A DNA stretch of 5,978 bases from positions 1 through 5,978 of the forward strand of contig CAAGMX010000469.1 in assembly GCA_900771165.1 (NCBI GenBank), read 5' to 3'. The stretch comes from Victivallales bacterium. GTDB taxonomy: Bacteria; Verrucomicrobiota; Lentisphaeria; Oligosphaerales; Oligosphaeraceae. The position numbers and the translations under genes are program-made. Below the pieces are notes generated by a model that saw nothing but the letters and a program-made list of their open reading frames with translations, was not told the origin of the DNA and made no database searches. How positions within the stretch are numbered: position 1 is the first letter of the stretch; every line of letters begins with the position of its first letter. Of the stretch, positions 1 to 4,996 are shown in pieces.

Positions 1-514
1 AATGGGCTTCGGCACCGGGTCCCACGGCACCACCCGGGGATGCCTGGAATTCCTGGACGACCTGGCCGACGAATCCCTCCCCCAGCGCCCCCGCACCCTC
101 ATTGACGCCGGCTGCGGTTCCGGAATCCTCACCCTGGCCGCCCTGAAGCTGGGCTACGGCCCCGTCTTCGCCTTCGACTACGATCCCCAGGCCATCCTGG
201 TGGCCCGGGAAAACTTCCAGCGGGCCGGGGTGACAGAAGCCCAGGTGACGCTGCGGCAGGGGGATGTCCACGACCTGACCGTCCCCTTCCCCGGGGATCT
301 GGTGCTGGCCAACATCCTGGCCCCCATTCTCCTGGAAGCCAGGGAAAATCTGGTGTCCATGGTGCGCCCCGGCGGCCTCCTGGTGCTTTCCGGCATTCTC
401 TCCACCCAATATCCCCATCTGCGGGAGGTCTTCCTCTCCCTGGGGCTGGAGGAGCTGGAGACCCGCACCCTGGCGGAATGGACCAGCGGACTCTACCGCC
501 GCAAGGAGGCATAG
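1..514 (+). CDS. prmA: Ribosomal protein L11 methyltransferase, C-terminal part (5' end outside window)
   Basis: PrmA is a cytoplasmic SAM-dependent methyltransferase that methylates ribosomal protein L11. The visible 170 residues hold its catalytic domain. They begin with the PrmA signature GFGTGSHGTT (residues 2-11). SAM motif I, DAGCGSGIL, is at 35-43, an acidic residue follows strand 2 (FDYDP, 58-62), and NILAP at 104-108 is the family's version of motif IV. The C-terminus AEWTSGLYRR is also typical. The family is usually about 290 residues, so some 110-130 N-terminal residues (the L11-binding domain) lie before the window. The ATG at base 2 is therefore almost certainly an internal methionine. 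The gene ends in TAG six bases before the permease gene, which suggests an operon. Family assignment is firm; methylation of L11 specifically is inferred from the family. Confidence 0.92.
   Translation, partial: MGFGTGSHGTTRGCLEFLDDLADESLPQRPRTLIDAGCGSGILTLAALKLGYGPVFAFDYDPQAILVARENFQRAGVTEAQVTLRQGDVHDLTVPFPGDLVLANILAPILLEARENLVSMVRPGGLLVLSGILSTQYPHLREVFLSLGLEELETRTLAEWTSGLYRRKEA
503..509 (+). promoter_or_regulatory. Shine-Dalgarno site of the permease gene
   Basis: AAGGAGG lies inside the last codons of prmA, 11 bases before the ATG at 521. It is the clearest ribosome binding site on the + strand of the window and supports that start. The other two complete + genes have nothing like it. Confidence 0.65.
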
Positions 515-520
515 CCCCCC

Positions 521-1471
521 ATGGCCTCCCCCGCCTCCCTGGGCTGGTTGCCCCTGATCCTCCTCTCCGCCCTCTTCCTGGGCATCTACGACTTCTCCAA
601 GAAGCACGCCGTCAGCGGAAACCGGGTGATGCCCTGCCTCTTCCTGGGCACCTTGTGCGGCACCCTCTTCCTCATGGTCGTACGCCTCTGCCAGGGAAAT
701 TTCCTGGAAATGCTGTGCTGCTCCCGGGAGCTGTGGTGCCTCACCTTCCTCAAGTCCGCCATTGTGGCCGGCAGCTGGATTGCGGGATATTTCGCCCTCC
801 ACGATCTCCCCATCTCCCTGGCCGCCCCCATCCGCGCCTCCTCTCCCCTCTGGGTCACCCTGGGTGGAATCCTCCTTTTCGGCGACTGCCCCACCCCCCT
901 GCAGGGCCTGGGCATGGTGGTGGTCTTCGGGGGATATTTCCTCTTCACCGCCTCCGGACGACGGGAGGGATTCTCCTGGAAAAGCCGCGGGGTCTGGATG
1001 ATTGTGGCCGCCACCCTCATCGGCGCCGCCAGCGCCCTCTACGACAAGTGGCTCTTCGGCCCCCGTAATCTCTCCCCGGACCAGGTCCAGTTCCATTTCT
1101 CCCTGGATCTAGTGGCCATCCTGGGAACGGTCTGGCTGTTTCAACGATACCTCCCCTTCCTGAAGGAACACCAGCCCTTCCAGTGGCGCTGGTCCATCCC
1201 CGCCATCGGCATCCTGCTCATCGCCGCCGATTTCTTCTTCTTCCACGCCCTCCATGCCCCCGGCACCCAGGTAGGCCTGCTGGCCATCCTGCGACGCTCC
1301 TCCGTGGCCGTCTCCTTCGCCTGCGGAGCCTGGTATTTCCATGAGCGGGACATCCCCCGGAAACTGCTGGCCCTGGCGCTGGTGGTCCTCGGCGTCCTCA
1401 TCCTGAGCCAGAAGCCGGCCGCAAAGCCCTCCGCTCCGGCTCCCGCCGCCACCGCCACCACCCCAGGATGA
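521..1471 (+). CDS. EamA/DMT-family membrane transporter
   Basis: A 316-residue inner-membrane protein of the drug/metabolite transporter type. About ten hydrophobic helices can be placed, near residues 8-24, 36-54, 76-92, 98-120, 126-143, 158-175, 188-206, 225-243, 248-273 and 281-296. They form two five-helix EamA halves. The end of each half is characteristic: LAAPIRASSPLWVTLGGILLFG (about 100-121) in the first half, and VGLLAILRRSSVAVSF followed by a short W-Y-F-H-E stretch (251-275) in the second. A flexible Ala/Pro/Thr tail closes the protein (299-316). The start is supported by a Shine-Dalgarno site in the end of prmA, and the 6-base gap suggests co-transcription. Such carriers export or import small metabolites such as amino acids or nucleotides, but the substrate cannot be read from the sequence. 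The TGA stop overlaps an ATG at 1468 that opens the next frame. Confidence 0.85.
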   Translation: MASPASLGWLPLILLSALFLGIYDFSKKHAVSGNRVMPCLFLGTLCGTLFLMVVRLCQGNFLEMLCCSRELWCLTFLKSAIVAGSWIAGYFALHDLPISLAAPIRASSPLWVTLGGILLFGDCPTPLQGLGMVVVFGGYFLFTASGRREGFSWKSRGVWMIVAATLIGAASALYDKWLFGPRNLSPDQVQFHFSLDLVAILGTVWLFQRYLPFLKEHQPFQWRWSIPAIGILLIAADFFFFHALHAPGTQVGLLAILRRSSVAVSFACGAWYFHERDIPRKLLALALVVLGVLILSQKPAAKPSAPAPAATATTPG

Positions 1472-1536
1472 TCCCCCCCTTTTTCTTCCTTTTTTCTCCT
1501 CATTCATCCACACCACCCCTCTCTCCCCACTGTCTC
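1472..1536 (+). promoter_or_regulatory. Pyrimidine-rich, nearly G-free leader between permease and oxidoreductase
   Basis: Bases 1472-1501 are thirty pyrimidines in a row, and the whole 65-base gap has one G (1532). There is no Shine-Dalgarno sequence before the ATG at 1537 and no clear -35/-10 pair. C-rich, G-poor RNA is what Rho loads on, so this could be a rut-like site. A pyrimidine-rich leader can also help ribosomal protein S1 bind an mRNA lacking a Shine-Dalgarno. Both readings are inference. Confidence 0.35.
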
Positions 1537-2814
1537 ATGGCTAAGAAAACCCAGAAGAAACGTCAGCTGAAAGTCGGCTTCATCGGCGGAGGCCATCGTG
1601 GCCCCGGCCTCCAGGATCTCCTCCTGGAAATGGAAGACGTGACCATCACCACCGTCTGCGAACTCTATGAAGACCGGCTGAAGGCCATGGTGGACCGCTG
1701 CACCGCCAAAGGCCGCCCCGCCCCCACCTCCTATACCGACTACCGGGTGCTCCTGGCGGAAAATGCCGAGGACAATCTGGACTGCATCATCGCCCCCACC
1801 GCCTGGGAAAGCCATGTGCCCATCGCCGTGGCCTCCATGGAATACGGAATCCCCGTGGCCCTGGAAGTGGGAGGCGCCTGCTCCCTGGATGACTGCTGGC
1901 AGCTGGTCCGGGTCAGCGAGGCCACCGGCGTCCCCTGCATGCTCCTGGAAAACTGCTGCTACGGCCGCAGCGAGATGGCCATGCTGAAGCTGGTGCGGGA
2001 AGGACTCTTCGGAGAAGTGGTCCACTGCGAGGGCGGATACCACCACGACCTCCGGGCCGAAATCTGCTGCGGCGAGGAAAACCGCCACTACCGTCTCCGG
2101 AACTTCAAGAGCCGGAATGGCGAACTCTATCCCACCCACGAACTGGGCCCCATCGCCAAATATCTGAATCTCAACCGCGGCAACCGCATGGTCTCCCTCA
2201 CCGCCACCGCCTCCAAGGCCCGGGGACTCAATGCCTGGGCCAAGGCCAACAAGGGCGCTGATCACCCCCTGGCCTCCTATCCCTTCAACGAGGGTGACGT
2301 GGTCACCACCGTCATCAAGTGCGCCAACGGCGAAACCATCGTCCTCACCCACGACTGCTCCCTCTATCGCCCCTACTCCCGGGGGAATGTCATCCAGGGC
2401 ACCCAGGGCATCTACATGGAGGACAAAAACTCCCTCTCCATCCAGGGCATCACCAAGGAACAGGAAGGCTGGGATCCCGAAACCTGGGAAACCCTGGACA
2501 ACCTGTGGGACCGCATCGAACACCCCCTCTGGAAGAAATTCCAGGACGCCGGCGTGAGAGGCGGACACGGAGGCATGGACTTCCTGGTCCTCCGGGCCTT
2601 CCTGGAAGCCGTCCGGGATGAGAAGCAGCCCCCCATCGACGTCTACGACACCGCCGCCTGGATGGCCATCACCCCCCTCTCCGAGGCCTCCATCGCCCGG
2701 GGCTCCGCTCCCGTGGAAATCCCCGATTTCACCAACGGACTCTGGATGCAGGACCGCCCGGTGGAAAAGGGCACCTACTGCCTGGAAGACATCTGCGATC
2801 CCGGGGAACTCTAA
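1537..2814 (+). CDS. Gfo/Idh/MocA-family oxidoreductase, GH109 glycosidase-like
   Basis: A 425-residue protein with an N-terminal NAD(P)-binding Rossmann fold. KVGFIGGGHRG (12-22) contains the GxGxxG loop, and E110-V111 stands where Gfo/Idh/MocA proteins carry EKP and GH109 proteins usually EVP. The rest follows the GH109 (NAD-dependent alpha-N-acetylgalactosaminidase) pattern: MLLENCCYG (135-143), FGEVVHCEGGYHHDLR (158-173), LYPTHELGPIAKY (197-209) with a candidate catalytic His201, RPYSRGNVIQGTQG (278-291), GHGGMDF (343-349), VYDTAAW (369-375) and VEIPDFTNGLW (393-403). GH109 enzymes cleave glycosides by transient oxidation with bound NAD. Whether this one is a glycosidase or a sugar dehydrogenase is undecided. 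Many GH109 proteins are exported by Tat; this one has no signal peptide and should be cytoplasmic. I chose ATG 1537 (MAKKTQKK, just before the first strand) over ATG 1468, which would add 23 low-complexity Phe/Pro/Ser/His residues. Neither start has a Shine-Dalgarno. Confidence 0.85.
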   Translation: MAKKTQKKRQLKVGFIGGGHRGPGLQDLLLEMEDVTITTVCELYEDRLKAMVDRCTAKGRPAPTSYTDYRVLLAENAEDNLDCIIAPTAWESHVPIAVASMEYGIPVALEVGGACSLDDCWQLVRVSEATGVPCMLLENCCYGRSEMAMLKLVREGLFGEVVHCEGGYHHDLRAEICCGEENRHYRLRNFKSRNGELYPTHELGPIAKYLNLNRGNRMVSLTATASKARGLNAWAKANKGADHPLASYPFNEGDVVTTVIKCANGETIVLTHDCSLYRPYSRGNVIQGTQGIYMEDKNSLSIQGITKEQEGWDPETWETLDNLWDRIEHPLWKKFQDAGVRGGHGGMDFLVLRAFLEAVRDEKQPPIDVYDTAAWMAITPLSEASIARGSAPVEIPDFTNGLWMQDRPVEKGTYCLEDICDPGEL

Positions 2815-2840
2815 TCCCCCCCCCCAACACACAGCAATCC

Positions 2841-2878
2841 GGCGCCGGGGAAAGCCCTACCGCCCCCTCCCCGGCGCC
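2841..2878 (+). terminator. Perfect 11-bp inverted repeat, candidate terminator after the oxidoreductase gene
   Basis: The left arm GGCGCCGGGGA (2841-2851) is the exact reverse complement of TCCCCGGCGCC (2868-2878), with a 16-base loop. It sits 26 bases past the TAA at 2812-2814 and 22 bases before the yfcE start. The following sequence (TCCTCCTTCC) is pyrimidine-rich but lacks a true T-run, so it is not a textbook intrinsic terminator. It could instead be a 3'-end stabilising hairpin or a structured leader of yfcE. The rest of the 86-base gap is a ten-C run (2816-2825) and C-rich sequence with no visible promoter. Confidence 0.5.
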
Positions 2879-2900
2879 TCCTCCTTCCCCCAAGACCACC

Positions 2901-3443
2901 ATGGAGACCATCGCCTTCTTCTCGGATGTCCACGGCGTCCCCGCCACCCTGGAAAAATTCCTCCGCCAGGCGGACCGACTCCAGGCCAGTCTCCTGGTGC
3001 TCCTGGGGGATGCCCTCTACCACGGTCCCCGCAACGGGGTCCCCTATGCCTACGACCCCAAGCAGGTGGCCGCCCTTCTCAACGCCCAGGGTTCCCGGAT
3101 CCTGGCCGTCCGGGGAAACTGCGACAGCGATGTGGATCAGATGATGCTGGACTTCCCCATCATGGCAGAATATTCCCAGCTGATGGCGGCGGGAAGACGC
3201 TTCTTCCTCACCCACGGACATCTCTATCACCGGGACTACATGCCCCCGCTCCCCCAAAACGCCGTCTTTGTCCAGGGACATACCCATCTTCCCGCCCTGG
3301 AAACCCTCTCCAACGGCATCACCTTCCTGAATCCGGGCTCCATCAGCCTGCCCAAGGGAGGATTCCCCCCCACCTTTGCCCTCCTCCACCAGGGAGAACT
3401 CACCCTCCGAACCCTGGAAGACGGCGCCCCCTTCTCCCTATAA
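2901..3443 (+). CDS. yfcE: YfcE-type metallophosphoesterase
   Basis: A 180-residue cytoplasmic calcineurin-like phosphoesterase, close in length to E. coli YfcE (about 184). All metal-site motifs are present in order: SDVHG (8-12, ligands D9 and H11), GDALYHGPRN (36-45, D37), RGNCDS (71-76, N73), LTHGH (103-107, H105) and GHTHLP (126-131, H127 and H129). HGPRN, RGNCDSDVDQMML and NPGSISLPKGG are distinctive of the YfcE subgroup and separate it from other MJ0936-like phosphodiesterases. E. coli YfcE is a metal-dependent phosphodiesterase on artificial substrates; its natural substrate is not known. The ATG at 2901 gives the normal N-terminus (METIAFFSDVHG). No Shine-Dalgarno precedes it, only CCCCCAAGACCACC. 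It ends at TAA, facing mreC across a 98-base gap. Confidence 0.9.
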   Translation: METIAFFSDVHGVPATLEKFLRQADRLQASLLVLLGDALYHGPRNGVPYAYDPKQVAALLNAQGSRILAVRGNCDSDVDQMMLDFPIMAEYSQLMAAGRRFFLTHGHLYHRDYMPPLPQNAVFVQGHTHLPALETLSNGITFLNPGSISLPKGGFPPTFALLHQGELTLRTLEDGAPFSL

Positions 3444-3465
3444 TCAAAGACGACATTCCCCCCAT

Positions 3466-3488
3466 GGGTTCCCGGCCGGGAATATCCC
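3466..3488. terminator. GC-rich palindrome between convergent yfcE and mreC
   Basis: TTCCCGGCCGGGAA (3469-3482) is a perfect 14-base palindrome. It is flanked by GGG (3466-3468) and CCC (3486-3488), which can extend the stem past a TAT bulge. An alternative hairpin, CCGGG paired with CCCGG, overlaps it at 3476-3491. Its place between two converging genes fits a bidirectional transcription end, but there is no T-run on either side, so the call is weak. Confidence 0.35.
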
Positions 3489-3526
3489 CGGTCTTCCCCC
3501 CACAGAGTATTCGGGCCTCTCCCCCA

Positions 3527-3540
3527 CCCCGCTGGCGGGG
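3527..3540 (-). repeat. Short hairpin directly after the mreC stop codon
   Basis: CCCCG (3527-3531) and CGGGG (3536-3540) form a 5-bp stem with a 4-base loop, starting one base after the mreC TGA at 3542-3544. On the mRNA strand the following bases are G-rich rather than U-rich, so it is unlikely to be an intrinsic terminator. It may protect the 3' end, or mean nothing. Confidence 0.25.
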
Positions 3541-3541
3541 C

Positions 3542-4387
3542 TCAGTTCACGGGGATCATGATCATGACGAAATGGAGGCTTCCCATGGGTGCCAGGGGGA
3601 GGCAGTGGAGACGGGACCGCGCCAGGTCCGGGCGATGAACTTTTCCCCCATCGGGAGCATCCGCCAGGATTCTGCCCACAGGGATCCCCGGCGGCATCAT
3701 GCCCCCCAGGCCACTGGTCACAATCTGCTGTTCCGGGCTCACCTGCAGATCCTTGGGAAGATATTCCACGGAAAACCCCAGTTCTCCTCCCGGGAAGGGA
3801 GTATCTCCCTGCCCCTGAAGAACGCCCACCGCCTGGTTTCCGGAGAGGGCCACCCCAAAGCGACATTCTCCGGACAACAGGGTCACCACTTCGGAGGAGT
3901 GGGCATGGCAGCGAATCACCCGTCCGAAGGCATATCCCTCCACCAGCACCAGAGCGCCGGGCACCACACCGTCCCGTGCCCCGCGATTCACCAGGAGCCG
4001 GTCATTCCAGCGCTGGGGATCCCGGGAGATCACCTCGGCCACCAGGGCCCGCCAGGCCTGCCGGGGAGGCAGGGCCAGAAGCCGGCGCAATTCCTCGTTT
4101 TCCCGGGAGACATCCTCCAGGGCATCCAGGCGAATCTTCAGTTCCTGGATCTGGCGTTCCGCCTCCCGGAGAGCCTCCTTTCTTCCCAGGCGGCCGGGGT
4201 GAAGCCAGCGTATGCCGTCCCCCACCATGCGTACCAGGGCGTTTCCCAGGGAGACAGCGGGAGAGAGGACGGCCCCTGCCATCCGGCGTCCGGGAGGCGT
4301 CAGGGCAGCCAGGAGGCAAAGGAGGATCCCCAGGCCCAGGAGAATTGCCCGGAGAGCAGAATAGGTTTTCCGGGTGGAGTCAGGCAA
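3542..4387 (-). CDS. mreC: Rod-shape-determining protein MreC
   Basis: MreC is a bitopic inner-membrane protein of the elongasome that links MreB filaments to the cell-wall synthases on the periplasmic side. This copy has 281 residues, close to the usual length. It has a short basic cytoplasmic N-terminus, one membrane helix (about 12-30), a charged coiled coil (about 70-105, with QELKIRLDALEDVSRENEEL) and the paired beta-barrel domain. Family motifs are ISRDPQRW (120-127), NRGARDGVVPG (134-144), EYLPKD (208-213) and VTSGLGGMMPPGIPVGRI (223-240). The start is TTG at 4385-4387, with AGGAG ten bases upstream inside tadA. The frame overlaps the end of tadA by 8 bases, implying translational coupling. 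mreC normally sits between mreB and mreD; here tadA precedes it and no mreD follows before the convergent yfcE. Confidence 0.9.
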   Translation of the reverse strand: MPDSTRKTYSALRAILLGLGILLCLLAALTPPGRRMAGAVLSPAVSLGNALVRMVGDGIRWLHPGRLGRKEALREAERQIQELKIRLDALEDVSRENEELRRLLALPPRQAWRALVAEVISRDPQRWNDRLLVNRGARDGVVPGALVLVEGYAFGRVIRCHAHSSEVVTLLSGECRFGVALSGNQAVGVLQGQGDTPFPGGELGFSVEYLPKDLQVSPEQQIVTSGLGGMMPPGIPVGRILADAPDGGKVHRPDLARSRLHCLPLAPMGSLHFVMIMIPVN

Positions 4388-4889
4388 GGGGAGAGTTCTC
4401 CTGGTGGGAAGGGGGACGTTCCTCGCCGCGGCGGCGTCGGAAGAAGTCCTTCAGTTCCTGGGCACATTCCTGGGCCAGCACGCCGGAGGTGACGGGAGTG
4501 CAGTGAAGGCCACCGGGGAATCCCGTGATATCCAGGGCGCCCCCGGCCGCCCCCATCCGGGGATCGGCGGCTCCAAAGACCAGGTGTCCCACCCGGCAGT
4601 TGACGATGGCGCCGGCGCACATGGGGCAGGGTTCTTTGGTCACATAGAGGGTACAGCGGGTCAGCCGCCATTCCCCCAGGGTGCGGGAGGCCTGCTGCAG
4701 AGCCAGGAGTTCCGCATGGGCCGTGCCGTCCAGGGATTTTTCCACGGCATTGGCGGCGGCGGCCACCTCCCTGCCCTGGTCGTCCACCACCACGGCCCCC
4801 ACGGGGACCTCCCCTTCCTGGGCGGCCTGGCGAGCCAGGCTCAGCGCCCGGCGCATCCACTGTTCATCGATGGAGGAGACGGTATCCAT
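4380..4889 (-). CDS. tadA: tRNA-specific adenosine deaminase
   Basis: TadA converts adenosine to inosine at the wobble base (position 34) of tRNA-Arg(ACG), a usually essential step for reading CGN codons. The 169-residue protein is a complete cytidine/deoxycytidylate-deaminase fold. The zinc ligands are H58 in TAHAELLAL (56-64, with E60 as proton shuttle) and C88 and C91 in EPCPMCAGAI (86-95). N47 stands where TadA contacts the flipped-out base. VFGAADPRMGAAG (104-116) and the C-terminal DFFRRRRGEE (148-157) separate TadA from guanine or cytosine deaminases. The start is ATG at 4887-4889 with a weak AGGGA seven-odd bases upstream. It follows a likely terminator, so it probably has its own promoter or relies on read-through, though none is recognisable. 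Its stop overlaps the TTG start of mreC. Confidence 0.93.
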   Translation of the reverse strand: MDTVSSIDEQWMRRALSLARQAAQEGEVPVGAVVVDDQGREVAAAANAVEKSLDGTAHAELLALQQASRTLGEWRLTRCTLYVTKEPCPMCAGAIVNCRVGHLVFGAADPRMGAAGGALDITGFPGGLHCTPVTSGVLAQECAQELKDFFRRRRGEERPPSHQENSPLA

Positions 4890-4919
4890 TCTTCCCTGGG
4901 AGGGGATTCACGAAGCCCG

Positions 4920-4967
4920 GAGAAACAGATTCCCCCCGCCGACACTCTTCTCATGCCGGGGGGGGGA
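4920..4967 (-). terminator. Hairpin with U-rich tail after the foldase gene
   Basis: On the - strand the stem runs from 4967 inward and from 4931 inward. There is one U-A pair and six C-G pairs (4961-4966 with 4932-4937), then one C/C mismatch, then seven more pairs including two G-U wobbles (4953-4959 with 4939-4945). This closes a 7-base loop GAGAAGA (4946-4952). The transcript then reads AUCUGUUUCUCC, a moderately U-rich tail. This fits an intrinsic terminator for the foldase gene, 30 bases past its TAA and about 40 bases before tadA. Confidence 0.55.
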
Positions 4968-4996
4968 TTCCTGCGTTTCAGGCAGTGTCCGAAGCC

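Noticed and set aside
2..4. ATG at base 2 as the true start of the methyltransferase
   Set aside because: It would leave out the whole N-terminal domain of PrmA, and the frame is open to the window edge.
1378..1385. GCTGGTGG, identical to the E. coli Chi site
   Set aside because: An 8-base match inside Leu/Val codons of a GC-rich gene is expected by chance, and the organism is not E. coli-like.
1504..2832. A 442-codon open frame on the - strand opposite the oxidoreductase gene
   Set aside because: It mirrors the GC-rich codons of a clearly real gene. Its product is low-complexity Gly/Val/Asp sequence with no recognisable motif.
2618..4492. A 624-codon open frame on the + strand
   Set aside because: It runs across the end of the oxidoreductase gene, all of yfcE in another frame and antisense to mreC. 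Its product is Pro/Gly/Arg-rich with no domain.
3589..4506. A 305-codon + frame antisense to mreC
   Set aside because: The product is Pro/Gly/Arg-rich shadow sequence, while the opposite strand encodes an unmistakable MreC.
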